The notes: generated from the letters alone by a model not told the origin. Positions 1-10,111 are shown, numbered from the stretch's first letter. The stretch: DNA of 64,000 nucleotides from Sphingobacterium pedocola (GCF_015209965.1 NZ_MU158690.1:814088-878087), one strand, 5' to 3'. A program made the numbers and translations.

Positions 1-2
1 TG

Positions 3-959
3 AAATTTTCTGAACGAGCTGCATCTGTCGTCGAATTACCCGAATACAAAGCGGGGGGTATGATAACTTATCGCACGGCTTACTTGCCCGAACTCCACGC
101 TATAGATACGTTGTATGCTGCCGAAGTGCAACTAGCAGCGCCTCCATACTACAGTAGCATAACGAATAAACATGTCGCGGAAAAATCGGGTCTGGTCAGC
201 CAGATTGTCTCACAATCTACCATTAGTCTCCACGAGGGCGTAGATTATTCTACACTCCAATTTCAGAAAGCTGACCGGAACCCTGTTAGTCTTTTTATAT
301 TGGAGGCCGATCTAAACAACGGAAATCTGGGTTTAAGCACTTTGATGCCCAATAACGACACCCAATTTAGCCTTCAGACAGTTTTAGGCATGAGCCAGCA
401 CCGGGAGAATGCCGGGAGCCAGGTGGTGGCTGCCGTCAACGCAGATTTCTTTGATTGGTCCGGTTTGCCTTGGGGTCCCGTAATAATAGACGGCTCTATT
501 GTGAAGGATTATGTCAGGGATGGAGCGGGTTCTACTTATATTGGGACGAGGAAAGATGGCAGCTTATCTATTGGCTATGCTTCTCCTCTGACAGCATTGG
601 ATTATCAACGCTTTCAAAACTTGGTGGGCGGCGGTGCACACATGCTATACAACAACGGTGTTAGGCAGGTCTTTAACGATACCGATCGCCATCCACGCAC
701 CATGGTAGGATTTACCGCCGATAAAAAAGTGTATTTCGTAGTTGTGGATGGACGACAGCCTTCCTATTCCGTTGGGATGACGATCGACGAACTAGCGTCG
801 ATCATCGGTAGTTTGGGTGTTACTTATGCCTTGAATCTCGATGGAGGAGGTTCCAGTACAATGGTTGTAAAACAAGATGGAAGCCTAAAAGTTGTCAATC
901 GGTATTCCGACGCTTCACTAAGAGCCGTTGCAAACGCATTGGCTATTGTACATAAATAG
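3..959 (+). CDS. Phosphodiester glycosidase family protein (NAGPA domain), 5' end outside window
   Basis: The frame is open from base 3, so the gene probably starts before the window; the first internal ATG is at 60. The C-terminal two thirds match the NAGPA/DUF2233 phosphodiester glycosidase family, which removes alpha-linked N-acetylglucosamine or other sugars from phosphodiesters or acts as an exo-glycosidase in Bacteroidota glycan loci. Visible hallmarks are NADFFDWSGLPWGPVI in the middle and the family signature NLDGGGSSTMVV near the C-terminus. The protein is probably periplasmic or surface-exposed, but the signal peptide would lie outside the window. It is followed by other glycan-acting enzymes on the same strand, so it likely belongs to the same utilization locus. 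The family call is firm, the substrate unknown. Confidence 0.85.
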   Translation, partial: KFSERAASVVELPEYKAGGMITYRTAYLPELHAIDTLYAAEVQLAAPPYYSSITNKHVAEKSGLVSQIVSQSTISLHEGVDYSTLQFQKADRNPVSLFILEADLNNGNLGLSTLMPNNDTQFSLQTVLGMSQHRENAGSQVVAAVNADFFDWSGLPWGPVIIDGSIVKDYVRDGAGSTYIGTRKDGSLSIGYASPLTALDYQRFQNLVGGGAHMLYNNGVRQVFNDTDRHPRTMVGFTADKKVYFVVVDGRQPSYSVGMTIDELASIIGSLGVTYALNLDGGGSSTMVVKQDGSLKVVNRYSDASLRAVANALAIVHK

Positions 960-1197
960 CGATGTTGATGCAAAGGAATTTACGTAATTTTCTATTCTGA
1001 AAGTGAAACAATCTTGTTACGACAACAAATGTCTCCGCAGCAGAATCGCTTATTAGATCACTTAAACATTATTTAAATAAAAGACGGGGTTTATACGACC
1101 ACTTCTGCGACAATAACGACAGGATAGCACATGACAGGAGAGCTCGTGAGAGTAGCTATACTTGTCACAGATTATAAATTTATAAGCATACGCCAAT

Positions 1198-2964
1198 ATG
1201 TACCAACTGTTTTTATTAATAAAAAATCCGAAAAGTGTTTTTTATTGTTCGATAATTTTATGTGTCGTCCTTCATTTAGCGAGCCACGCTTTATATTCCC
1301 CCGTACATGCCCAAGTTTTGGCAAGGCAAGAGACCGTTCCAATGTGGAAGCGGATTGATATTCCGTTGACGAGTGACAAAGTTTATGGTAACCCTTTTTT
1401 AGACGTGATGGTCGATGCTATTTTTACCCATGAAAGCGGTCAACAGATAGCTATACCCGGATTTTGGAACGGAGGGAATCAATGGATTGTGCGTTTCTCA
1501 CCCAATCAACTTGGGAAATGGACCTATAGTATTCGTTCGAACGACAGTGCTAACGTCGCATTGGCAAAGGCGGGGGATCTTCTTGCTGTTGCTAATCATG
1601 GTAGTACTGAATTGGATCGTCGGGGCTTTGTACAGCTTTCATCAAATAATCGATATTTCACTTATTCCGACGGTCATCCATTTTTTTGGTTGGGGGATAC
1701 CCACTGGCAGGCTCCGGATTACGAACGTTTAGATGCCAATAACGATCCCAATGCAGTTAATGGTCTTGGTCAGTTCAAAGATCTGGTGGAAAATAGGTTG
1801 CGAAAGGGCTTTAATATCTACCAAACATATCCTGACGCCGCGGAAAATGATGGCGGAGGCAACCCGCGACGCTTCAATTGGTGGGTGGACCGGAAGATGC
1901 TACTTACCGCTCCTGATGCTATTCAGGTAAACCCCGAGGCATTCCGAGAAAATTTTGACGTTATGATGGATTACCTTGCAGATAGGGGGATGACCATTGC
2001 TTTGGGTTTTGGCGTTCATCAGGCTAATGCCAATAAGATGCACCAACAGTCGTTATTGCATTGGGCGAGATACCTGGTTGCACGATATGCCGCTTACCCT
2101 GTGATCTGGATTACGGCTCAAGAAGTAAATGCCTCGCCGAAGGACGGTTCCTATGAAAAGTGGATGAAGGTTGCCCAGCTAATTAGTGAACTGGATGGTT
2201 ATAAAAGACCCTTGTCCATGCATACGGATCGGGATTATCCGGGTAAATATCCTAGTTTTAATGAGATGAAAGATATCTCCTGGCACCAGTTCTGGGCGAT
2301 GCAGGGAGGGCATCTTCATGATAACTCGGCGGAGAATCAATCGCAGGCCTATTACGAAAAATACTGGAATGCGACGCCGAGAAAGCCATTTATAGAAACC
2401 GAAGCCAACTACGAACAATTGCATTGGCCAAAGGCAATATCGGCCGATCAGGTTCGTGAAACGGCTTGGCGTGCGTTACAATCGGGAAGCTATGGGTATA
2501 CCTATGGAGCATCAGGTATTTGGGCCATGAATTGGGAAGCCGGAGATGGGCAGGGATGGGAGACTTGGTCAAAATTGAGTTGGTATGAAGCGAAAGATTT
2601 GCCCGGGTCGTTCCAGATGGGGTATATGAAACAGTTCTATTGTGCGTTAGATTTCCATCTATTGGAGCCTCGCTTCGGAGACAACCAATATGTTAAGGAA
2701 CTGGATCATAATCAGCATTTTCTTTCGTCTATTGGAGATAAAGTTTATGTATTGTATAGTAAAACGGGCAAAATATTGTCTGGTCGTATTGTCAATATGC
2801 GACCTCATGCTGCGTACGCTGCCTTTTGGTTCAATCCTCGAAAAGGTACGTATCATGCCGCTGCCGATTCTGTCGTGCGTCCTGACCGGGAAGGGGGGTA
2901 TACGCTGCCTAATAAGCCCGACGATAAAGACTGGGTGTATGTACTGAGAATAACGAATAAATAG
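1198..2964 (+). CDS. DUF5060/DUF4038 glycoside hydrolase (GH140 apiosidase-like)
   Basis: A 588-residue secreted protein. Residues about 14-38 form a hydrophobic signal segment. Residues about 46-130 resemble the DUF5060 beta-sandwich (GNPFLDV, FWNGGNQW). Residues about 150-480 resemble the DUF4038 TIM-barrel (HPFFWLGDTHWQ, WITAQEVNAS, FIETEANYE), the architecture of GH140 enzymes such as the rhamnogalacturonan-II apiosidase of Bacteroides. The C-terminus (about 495-585) looks like the Put_collagen-bind domain, including YAAFWFNPR. Glu in WITAQEVN and Glu in FIETEANYE are plausible acid/base and nucleophile by analogy with clan GH-A, which is an inference. The next gene follows after 50 bases, in the same glycan locus. 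No clear promoter was seen in the 238-base gap upstream. Confidence 0.85.
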   Translation: MYQLFLLIKNPKSVFYCSIILCVVLHLASHALYSPVHAQVLARQETVPMWKRIDIPLTSDKVYGNPFLDVMVDAIFTHESGQQIAIPGFWNGGNQWIVRFSPNQLGKWTYSIRSNDSANVALAKAGDLLAVANHGSTELDRRGFVQLSSNNRYFTYSDGHPFFWLGDTHWQAPDYERLDANNDPNAVNGLGQFKDLVENRLRKGFNIYQTYPDAAENDGGGNPRRFNWWVDRKMLLTAPDAIQVNPEAFRENFDVMMDYLADRGMTIALGFGVHQANANKMHQQSLLHWARYLVARYAAYPVIWITAQEVNASPKDGSYEKWMKVAQLISELDGYKRPLSMHTDRDYPGKYPSFNEMKDISWHQFWAMQGGHLHDNSAENQSQAYYEKYWNATPRKPFIETEANYEQLHWPKAISADQVRETAWRALQSGSYGYTYGASGIWAMNWEAGDGQGWETWSKLSWYEAKDLPGSFQMGYMKQFYCALDFHLLEPRFGDNQYVKELDHNQHFLSSIGDKVYVLYSKTGKILSGRIVNMRPHAAYAAFWFNPRKGTYHAAADSVVRPDREGGYTLPNKPDDKDWVYVLRITNK

Positions 2965-3014
2965 TTAATACTAAAATAAAAAAGACGCATAAAGCTTTGC
3001 GCCATTAGAAGATT

Positions 3015-4232
3015 ATGAAAAGAGTCAATGTTCTTATACTTGTATTAGTAGTAGTAATTGCTGCTGCCTGTAGCACGACAAAAAAGAAAGACGATGATAA
3101 ATTGATCGTTGCTGCCTATTATTTCCCTAACTATCATTCAGGAGATGCGCGGCATGCCGCTAACCCGGATAAAGGATCAGACTGGACCGAGTGGGAATTG
3201 GTGAAAAAAGCTGTTCCGCGGTTTGACCAACATCATCAGCCCCTAGTGCCTGAATGGGGATATTTAGACGAGAAGGACCCTAAAGTCATGGAGAAAAAAA
3301 TTGATGCTGCGGTTGGACACGGAGTCAACTGCTTTATCTTCGATTGGTATATGTATGAAGATGGACCATTCTTGAACTTAGCCCTGGATAGCGGCTTTTT
3401 AAAGGCGAGGAATGCAACAGATATGGAGTTTGCTTTGATGTGGGCAAATCACGATTGGATGGATATTCACCCTTATAAACTCGGCGATCCACAGCGTATT
3501 CTCTATCCCGGAAAAGTGTCGCCTGAACGCTTTGAAGAAATCGGCGATTTTTTGATCGAAACATATTTCAAGCAGCCAAACTATCTGAAGATTGACGGTA
3601 AGCCGTATTTTTCGTTGTATGATGTGCAACGTTTCGTCGAAGGTTTTGGAAGTCACGAAGCAGCCCGCAAGGCTATGGATCGATTGCGAGAAAAAGCAGT
3701 AGAGGCTGGTTTCGAAGGTATTCATTGGAATATTGTAGCTTGGGGCAGTCCAATACTTCCGGGCGAGAAGGTTCCCGAAGATACACCTAGTTTAATTCGG
3801 GAGTTGGGTTTCAACTCAGCTACGTCTTATGTATGGATACATCACGTTGATCTACCCGAGAAGCAGACAGACTACGAACAAGTGAGACAGCATTATTTCA
3901 CCCATTGGGATAGTGCGGCCAAAGAGTACGGTGTACCCTATTATCCAAATGTTACAATGGGATGGGACTCAACACCTCGCTGCGATATAAATACGCCGTG
4001 GCAAACAGATGAGTATCCCTACATGAATACGATAGGAAATAATACACCGGAAAACTTCGAAAATGCGCTACGATTGACTAAGGAGAAGCTTCTTCAAGAT
4101 CCATCTGGTCCTCGTATGTTAAATATCAATTGCTGGAATGAATGGACTGAAGGAAGCTATCTAGAGCCGGACAAAGTAAACGGAATGGCATATTTGGAGG
4201 CTGTTAAGCGTGTTTTTGTTGATGAAAATTAA
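3015..4232 (+). CDS. GH99/WbsX-like lipoprotein
   Basis: A 405-residue protein that starts with a lipoprotein signal peptide; the lipobox is IAAAC around residue 20, so it is probably anchored in a membrane. The core begins with LIVAAYYFPNYH and contains WTEWELVKKA, GVNCFIFDWYMY and, near the end, NINCWNEWTEGSYLEPD. These are hallmarks of the WbsX family (glycosyltransferase-WbsX domain), related to GH99 endo-mannosidase folds and frequent in Bacteroidota glycan loci. It probably acts as a hydrolase on an oligosaccharide, but activity cannot be fixed from sequence. It lies 50 bases after the DUF4038 gene, probably in one transcript. The FecI-like sigma gene follows after a 236-base gap. Confidence 0.82.
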   Translation: MKRVNVLILVLVVVIAAACSTTKKKDDDKLIVAAYYFPNYHSGDARHAANPDKGSDWTEWELVKKAVPRFDQHHQPLVPEWGYLDEKDPKVMEKKIDAAVGHGVNCFIFDWYMYEDGPFLNLALDSGFLKARNATDMEFALMWANHDWMDIHPYKLGDPQRILYPGKVSPERFEEIGDFLIETYFKQPNYLKIDGKPYFSLYDVQRFVEGFGSHEAARKAMDRLREKAVEAGFEGIHWNIVAWGSPILPGEKVPEDTPSLIRELGFNSATSYVWIHHVDLPEKQTDYEQVRQHYFTHWDSAAKEYGVPYYPNVTMGWDSTPRCDINTPWQTDEYPYMNTIGNNTPENFENALRLTKEKLLQDPSGPRMLNINCWNEWTEGSYLEPDKVNGMAYLEAVKRVFVDEN

Positions 4233-4410
4233 GCTTTAGCATTACTTCCGGTCTATATTATTAAGTAGTTTGACGATTTCATGTGTGGCAACAAGTAGCG
4301 CCGATGCATTATTTATTATTCCTCATTTTTTGAACACCGTATGTATTTACGTTGCCCATTGATGTATTGAATTATAGTCGGATTGATTGATATGAAGAAA
4401 TGCTTTTTGT

Positions 4411-4443
4411 TTTGCCAAATCGTATAAATTATCACTAACTTGG
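4411..4443 (+). promoter_or_regulatory. Possible Bacteroidota promoter for the sigma factor gene
   Basis: TTTG at 4411-4414 and TAACTTGG at 4436-4443 are separated by 21 bases, close to the TTTG/TAnnTTTG consensus with one mismatch in the -7 box. It would start transcription just before the sigma gene. Weak evidence on its own. Confidence 0.35.
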
Positions 4444-4468
4444 ACACTAACGGTTTTCAGTGCAGATC

Positions 4469-5071
4469 ATGGGAAAATTTCGTCCGGTACAGATAGATCA
4501 CTCACTCCTTGATGCTTTACGCATAGGGAGTGAGTCTGCATTAGATACGATCTTGAAAAAGCATGGTCGGAAGCTTCTGTATTTTGCGCAGTCTATCGTC
4601 AAAAAGCCGGAAATCGCTGAGGAAGTAGTGGTAGATAGCATGGTTAAGTTGTGGGAGCACCGCGAGACATTCGAAACTTCTGATAGTGTCAGTGCTTTCC
4701 TTTACGTTGTGATCAAGAACCTTGGCATAAATTATATCAAATCTTCGTATGCGTCCCGGGAATACGATTATGAACTTACGGAGACCCTCGAAAGTCTCGA
4801 TCCAGATGCCTATGCCAAAATTGTTCGGACCGAACTCCTCCAATCCATCTATGATGAAGTAAGCAAGCTTCCCGAAAAGCAAAGGGAAGTATTCAAGTTG
4901 ACATATTTTGAAGAGCTAGGGACAGAAGAGATTTGCGAAAAGCTAAACATGAGTGCTCCTGCAGTATTTACAAACCGCTTCCGCGCCCTAGAGAGTCTAC
5001 GCCTTGTTTTCAAAGAAAAAAACATGTGGCTGGGTCTTGTCGTATTGCAAATGCTGTTGTCCAAGCACTGA
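4469..5071 (+). CDS. RNA polymerase ECF sigma factor, FecI-like
   Basis: A sigma-70 family ECF factor of about 200 residues. Region 2 is visible near the N-terminus (DTILKKHGRKLLYFAQSIVK, VVVDSMVKLWEHR), and region 4 near the C-terminus (LPEKQREVFKLTYFEELG, then MSAPAVFTNRFRALESLR). In Bacteroidota such factors sit next to a FecR anti-sigma protein and a SusC transporter with an STN domain, exactly as here. Binding of glycan by SusC is relayed to FecR, which releases the sigma factor. A GTG at 4460 would add three residues; ATG at 4469 is the more ordinary start. The FecR gene follows after 139 bases, which include a T-run/A-run inverted repeat at about 5130-5151. Confidence 0.93.
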   Translation: MGKFRPVQIDHSLLDALRIGSESALDTILKKHGRKLLYFAQSIVKKPEIAEEVVVDSMVKLWEHRETFETSDSVSAFLYVVIKNLGINYIKSSYASREYDYELTETLESLDPDAYAKIVRTELLQSIYDEVSKLPEKQREVFKLTYFEELGTEEICEKLNMSAPAVFTNRFRALESLRLVFKEKNMWLGLVVLQMLLSKH

Positions 5072-5210
5072 TAGATTTTATCTTATTTTTTCTGATCAGT
5101 CACGCTGGCACACCTTTAATCCCTTCCTGTTTTTTTTTTCAAAAAAAAACAAATGCATGTAAGATATCATTATTTCCCTTGTCATTGTATATAGAGCACC
5201 TTTTATAAAC

Positions 5211-6407
5211 ATGAAAAAAACTGATCGTGTCGTATATTTATTACGTCGTCATATAGAGGCAACATTAACTGAAGAAGAGCAACTGGAGCTGGATGATTGG
5301 GTTAATATATCTCCTGAGTACCGGCATTTGCTGGACACGGTTTCTGATCCGAAATTGCTGTTAAGCGCGTTGGTAGATTTCGAGGAGGTATATGGTGAAA
5401 ATGAAAGCGGGGCGATAAAACGGACAAAGCGACGTATAAAGGAGCGTATCAACAAGGCAAGCTCAACGAAAAAAACGCGCTTGTATCGAATGAGATGGCA
5501 ACAATATGCAGCCGTGATTTTTCTAATCCTGATAGCAGGAGTTGCCGTCTGGGAGGTCAATGGAGTTCGTAAAGTAGAAAGCCAGTCAGCTGTTGTGACG
5601 GATATAGAGCCAGGAGGACGAAAGGCGGTATTGACACTTGCAGATGGCCGGAAGGTTACCTTACGTGAAGACCAGGGATCCATTCTACTAGAAAATGGTT
5701 CTATGCACTACGCAGATGGCAGCACTGTGCTCGCGGATGGCGAAGTGAGTATCGCTGATACCGATTTCGTTTCGGTTTCTGTACCCAAAGGTGGAGTCTA
5801 TCAGGTGGTCCTGTCAGATGGAACTGAAGTTTGGCTTAATTCTTCTTCTCAGTTGCGGTATCCTGCACGATTTGCTGGTTCAACAAGAGCAGTAGAATTG
5901 AAAGGGGAAGGCTATTTTGCCGTCCGTTCTTTGAACAAAGGAGGCCGGAGGTATCCCTTCGTAGTGAAGACCCGTCAACAGGAAATAGAAGTGCTTGGAA
6001 CACAGTTCAATGTTTCGGCATATACCGATCAACGAGAGGTGGTGACCACCTTGGTAGAAGGCAGTGTGTCTATCATGCCAGAATACACCTCAGCAAATGC
6101 GTTTCTTCTGAAATCGGGATACCAATCGGCAGTGAGTATAAATGGCAGATCCATAAGACAGGTGAATACAAGCCAGTACACGGCTTGGAAAGATGACTTG
6201 TTTTATTTCAAAAATACATCCTTTGCGGATATGATGAAGCAGATTTCACGTTGGTACGACGTAGACGTCATATATAAGGGCAAGGTTCCTAAGGATACCT
6301 TTAGTGGCAAAATGAGCCGAAGCCTTTCGCTGATGACTGTCTTAGAACTGTTGAATTTGTCTAGCGTGAATGTACAGATAAAAGGAAAAAGTGTTGTCGT
6401 TAACTAA
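5211..6407 (+). CDS. FecR family anti-sigma factor
   Basis: A 398-residue inner-membrane regulator. The N-terminal ~90 residues are cytoplasmic and carry the sigma-binding region (LLRRHIEATLTEEEQLELDD). One transmembrane helix lies at about 96-115 (YAAVIFLILIAGVAVWEV). The periplasmic FecR domain follows (VSVPKGGVYQVVLSDGTEVW, LNSSSQLRYPARF), and the C-terminus is a DUF4974 domain (residues about 320-398), which contacts the STN domain of the partner transporter. It pairs with the upstream ECF sigma factor and the downstream STN-bearing SusC, forming a cell-surface signalling switch that should control this glycan locus. Confidence 0.94.
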   Translation: MKKTDRVVYLLRRHIEATLTEEEQLELDDWVNISPEYRHLLDTVSDPKLLLSALVDFEEVYGENESGAIKRTKRRIKERINKASSTKKTRLYRMRWQQYAAVIFLILIAGVAVWEVNGVRKVESQSAVVTDIEPGGRKAVLTLADGRKVTLREDQGSILLENGSMHYADGSTVLADGEVSIADTDFVSVSVPKGGVYQVVLSDGTEVWLNSSSQLRYPARFAGSTRAVELKGEGYFAVRSLNKGGRRYPFVVKTRQQEIEVLGTQFNVSAYTDQREVVTTLVEGSVSIMPEYTSANAFLLKSGYQSAVSINGRSIRQVNTSQYTAWKDDLFYFKNTSFADMMKQISRWYDVDVIYKGKVPKDTFSGKMSRSLSLMTVLELLNLSSVNVQIKGKSVVVN

Positions 6408-6437
6408 AAAGTATCTATTAACTAAAAACTAAACAAT

Positions 6438-6514
6438 ATGAAAGAAAGAAAACTTAGCAAAATTTAGGGAATATATCCATATAGGCAAAGGGGAAGCGCT
6501 ACCAACACTTCCCC
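6438..6514 (+). promoter_or_regulatory. Leader with nine-codon mini-ORF and hairpin upstream of susC
   Basis: The 194-209 bases between FecR and SusC contain a short ORF at 6438-6467 (MKERKLSKI then stop) preceded by an A-rich stretch. They also contain an inverted repeat GGGGAAG (6490-6496) / CTTCCCC (6508-6514) with an 11-base loop. The hairpin is not followed by a T-run, so it may be a processing or attenuation element rather than a terminator. Function is an inference. Confidence 0.4.
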
Positions 6515-6616
6515 AATCGTTCAGATAAAGCCTCTTATAAACCAGCGTTACTAATTGATTATAAAATATCCAAACGTACAAACGTAATAATAAATTACGA
6601 ATTGTGTCATTGGAAG

Positions 6617-9600
6617 ATGATAAAAACACACAAAATGTATAACCAGTTGCTACGAATTATGAAACTAACTTCGTTGTTGTTATTGTATTCTAGTTTGCAC
6701 GTAAGTGCGGCTTCGCTTTCGCAAACAATCACGCTTCGCGTCGAGAGCCGTCCTTTGGCGGCAATTTTAGAAGCAATAGAAAAACAATCAGGATACTATA
6801 TTATCTACAATGATCGTTTTGTAGATCCCACTGCCAAAGTGTCTATTCATGCAAAAAATAGGCCTTTGGAAGAAGTCCTTACAACTATATTGAAGCCCTT
6901 ATCACTCTCTTATTTTGTGAAGGACAAGACCATCGCTATCGTGCAGGGCGAGACTCAAAAAAAAGCCATATCCGTCGGCGTTTTAGCTGCGGATATTGAA
7001 GCGCCGAAACAACAGACAATTACAGGCCGGGTCACAGACGAACAGGATAATCCCATGGCCGGCGTCAGTGTAGCGTTGAAGACAGGGACGGGAGGGACGA
7101 CTACGAATGGGAGCGGAAATTACACGCTTTCCGTGCCACCAAATACAGTGTTGGTGTTCACGTCCGTGGGGTACGTTGCTCAGGAAATCAACGTGGGCAC
7201 GCGCACTCAGGTAAATGTACAGCTATCTATATTGGAAGCAGATCTGAACGAAGTCGTCGTGGTCGCGTATGGGCAGCAGAAAAAGATCTCAGTAACCGGA
7301 GCTATTTCCAGTGTAGGAACAAGCGAGTTGCGTAAAACGCCTTCATCTAGTCTAGCTGTTGCATTAGCCGGTAGATTACCGGGCCTCTCGTCTATGCAAC
7401 GAGGCGGAGGACAACCCGGCAGGGATGATGCGACGATGTACCTTCGTGGCGCTGCTACCCTCAATGGCCAAGAACCGTTGATTTTGATAGACGGTGTTCC
7501 GCGTGATAATATCCGAACCTTAGATGCTACGGAGGTCGAATCGGTAACAGTTCTAAAAGATGCATCTGCCACTGCGGTATTTGGTGTCCGTGGTGCCAAT
7601 GGTGTAATCCTTATCACCACCCGTAGAGGACAAGAAGGAAAGATGGAGCTGAACGCAAGTCTTGATCAGAGTTGGACTTCTTTTACGCGCGAACCTGAGC
7701 GTATAACGTCTCTCGAATACATGAATTTGGCTAATGAAGCCGCCCTAAATAGCGGTGCAGCACTGCCCTATAGTGAAGAGACGATAGCCCGCTATGCCGA
7801 TCCGTTAGCTGGATTAGATCCTAATGCACCGAATTATGATGAGCAAGTCCAAATACGGAATTACATGTATCCCAACCATGACTATTACCGGCAGTTGATT
7901 GCTAGAAACACACCGCAAAGTCGCGTCAATGTAAATGCACTAGGGGGGACGGAAAAGCTCAGCTATTTTGTCAACGGCGCTTTTTTACATCAAGGAGGTA
8001 ATTTAAATACGCAGCCTGAATCTGTTTTGGGCTACGACCCTTCATCTCATATGCAACGATATAACTTTCGTTCAAACCTCGACTATAAGGTGAGCAAATA
8101 CGTTAAGTCATTTCTCAACATCGGTAGCTATATTGAACGTGTAAATATGCCGTCGGCGGGCGTGTATGGCGGAGATACAAACTGGATGATACGCGATTTG
8201 ATATCTCAGGCGCATTCTATGCGCCCCATAACGCCGGGTCCTCTTACTATTGATGGATTTGGAGTGGAACCGGGACAAGTCGTTTACCCAGCTTATCTCG
8301 ACCGTTCCCCTTTTGAGGTTATGAATAGAAGAGGCTATCAGCATGAAGTCAGGTCAAATTTAAACGCGTCGTTCGGTGTAGACGTGTCGTTAGCAAGTAT
8401 TGTAAAAGGGTTGAGCGTTAAAGGAATGATATCCTATGATACGCGTGCGACTACCATTATGGAAGCCCGTAAACAGGAAAGATTATATCTTGCGCAGGTA
8501 GACCCGGTTGCCAATACCTTAAACTACGCGGTTAGCCGGGGCGAAGAGACAATGCTCGGTCTATCCAAAAGAACAGATTCCCGTTATAACATCAACATGC
8601 AAGGATCCTTAAATTATAACAGAACATTTGCGGACAAACATGACGTAGGTGCTATGTTTTTAGGACAAAGGGATTATTGGGAGTCCACGCTAGCCGAAAT
8701 ACCATTCAATGTAATTGGTGTTGCCGGACGCTTTACTTATGCATATGATAATCGTTATCTTGCCGAGTTCAATGTGGGATACAACGGTTCCGAACAATTT
8801 GCTCCGAGTAGCCGGTTCGGCTTTTTCCCAGCTGCGTCCGTGGGTTGGGTCGTAACAAATGAGAAGTTCATGCCAACTATTAACTGGTTGGATCAATTAA
8901 AGTTTCGGGCTTCATACGGAAAAGTTGGTAACGACCGTATCGGAAATTATCGCTTTTTATACATGTCCAATACACAGATGGCCACTGGAGGTCCGTTACC
9001 CAGTCTAGGTAGGGGGCAGACCGTAACCCAAGGCCTGCTGGCCAACCCTAATATCAGTTGGGAAGTAGCGTTGAAGCAAAACTACGGGGTCGACTTCGGA
9101 CTGTTCCAAAGCCTGAATGTTGCACTTGATTATTTTGTAGAGAACCGTAGTGATATCCTGATTGGACGTCAATCTGTACCGACTTTACAAGGTGTTCCAT
9201 TAGGGAATATTCCACGAGTGAATATGGGAATCGTTAATAACAAAGGGTTCGAGATTGAATTAAACTACAAGAAAACGATAAGCGAAAAACTCCGGATTAA
9301 CTTGATGGCTAATTATGGACGAAACGAGAACATCGTTGAGTTTATGGATGAGCCTATCCGGGATGAGTCATACATACATCGCTACCGGCAAACAGGATAT
9401 TCTTTAGGGCAATCCTGGGGTTATAAAATAGATTATAGCAATGGAAATGGCATGTTCAACTCGAAAGAAGAGTTGGATAGTTATTTAGCAGAAACAACTT
9501 ATGGCTTTGGTAGCCCACGTTTGGGAGATTTTAAATACATGGATTTTAATAAGGACGGCGTTGTAGATGATAAGGACCAGGTTCCCCTCGGCTTTAGCTC

Positions 9601-10087
9601 CATACCAGGCGAAACGTACGGCTTCGGATTATCGGTAGCTTATGGCGGATTTGATGTATCCGTTTTTTTTCAGGGTGTAGGGCGCTACGCTGCAGCATGG
9701 ACAGCTAACCAAGGGGTCCATGAATATCTGTATGGGGGTACTTATTACGGTTATCATACCTCCGCATGGACACCCGAACGCTACGCAAACGGCGAACAAA
9801 TTACTTACCCAGCCCTCAGTACAGGAAATAGCACAAACCATACGAATAACGATTTTTTTGTCGTGAATAGATCGTATTTGCGATTGCGCAACATTGAATT
9901 AGCGTATACCTTGCCAAAAAAATGGCTCCAATCAATTGGTGTTGAAGCTCTTCGGGCTTATGTCAGCGGATATAATCTAGCGCTTTGGGACAAGCTTCCG
10001 ATGAACCATTTAGATCCCGAGTATATAGATCCCTTAGGTTATCCGGTGCCAAAAACATGGAATATGGGCCTGAATGTTACTTTTTAA
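6617..10087 (+). CDS. SusC/RagA TonB-dependent outer-membrane transporter with STN domain
   Basis: A TonB-linked outer-membrane protein of about 1156 residues. A signal segment (MKLTSLLLLYSSLHVSA) precedes an STN domain (about 45-110), the part that speaks to FecR. Next comes a CarboxypepD-regulatory-like domain (TGRVTDEQDNPMAGVSV), the TonB-box region (LNEVVVVAYGQQKK), the plug with the SusC signature GANGVILITTRRG, and a long beta-barrel ending in WNMGLNVTF. It imports oligosaccharides through the outer membrane together with the SusD lipoprotein encoded immediately downstream. The frame opens with a TTG at 6602; ATG 6617 or 6635 is more likely. Being the only SusC here with an STN domain, it is the likely sensor for the upstream sigma/FecR pair. 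Confidence 0.95.
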   Translation: MIKTHKMYNQLLRIMKLTSLLLLYSSLHVSAASLSQTITLRVESRPLAAILEAIEKQSGYYIIYNDRFVDPTAKVSIHAKNRPLEEVLTTILKPLSLSYFVKDKTIAIVQGETQKKAISVGVLAADIEAPKQQTITGRVTDEQDNPMAGVSVALKTGTGGTTTNGSGNYTLSVPPNTVLVFTSVGYVAQEINVGTRTQVNVQLSILEADLNEVVVVAYGQQKKISVTGAISSVGTSELRKTPSSSLAVALAGRLPGLSSMQRGGGQPGRDDATMYLRGAATLNGQEPLILIDGVPRDNIRTLDATEVESVTVLKDASATAVFGVRGANGVILITTRRGQEGKMELNASLDQSWTSFTREPERITSLEYMNLANEAALNSGAALPYSEETIARYADPLAGLDPNAPNYDEQVQIRNYMYPNHDYYRQLIARNTPQSRVNVNALGGTEKLSYFVNGAFLHQGGNLNTQPESVLGYDPSSHMQRYNFRSNLDYKVSKYVKSFLNIGSYIERVNMPSAGVYGGDTNWMIRDLISQAHSMRPITPGPLTIDGFGVEPGQVVYPAYLDRSPFEVMNRRGYQHEVRSNLNASFGVDVSLASIVKGLSVKGMISYDTRATTIMEARKQERLYLAQVDPVANTLNYAVSRGEETMLGLSKRTDSRYNINMQGSLNYNRTFADKHDVGAMFLGQRDYWESTLAEIPFNVIGVAGRFTYAYDNRYLAEFNVGYNGSEQFAPSSRFGFFPAASVGWVVTNEKFMPTINWLDQLKFRASYGKVGNDRIGNYRFLYMSNTQMATGGPLPSLGRGQTVTQGLLANPNISWEVALKQNYGVDFGLFQSLNVALDYFVENRSDILIGRQSVPTLQGVPLGNIPRVNMGIVNNKGFEIELNYKKTISEKLRINLMANYGRNENIVEFMDEPIRDESYIHRYRQTGYSLGQSWGYKIDYSNGNGMFNSKEELDSYLAETTYGFGSPRLGDFKYMDFNKDGVVDDKDQVPLGFSSIPGETYGFGLSVAYGGFDVSVFFQGVGRYAAAWTANQGVHEYLYGGTYYGYHTSAWTPERYANGEQITYPALSTGNSTNHTNNDFFVVNRSYLRLRNIELAYTLPKKWLQSIGVEALRAYVSGYNLALWDKLPMNHLDPEYIDPLGYPVPKTWNMGLNVTF

Positions 10088-10111
10088 AGAAACCGAGAAA
10101 TGATATTAACA

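Noticed and set aside
5249-5683. 144-codon minus-strand frame inside fecR
   Set aside because: Overlaps a clear FecR gene; composition reflects the antisense of it.
7207-7620. Long minus-strand open frame of 137 codons inside susC
   Set aside because: Antisense shadow of a strongly conserved transporter gene; its translation has no recognisable features.
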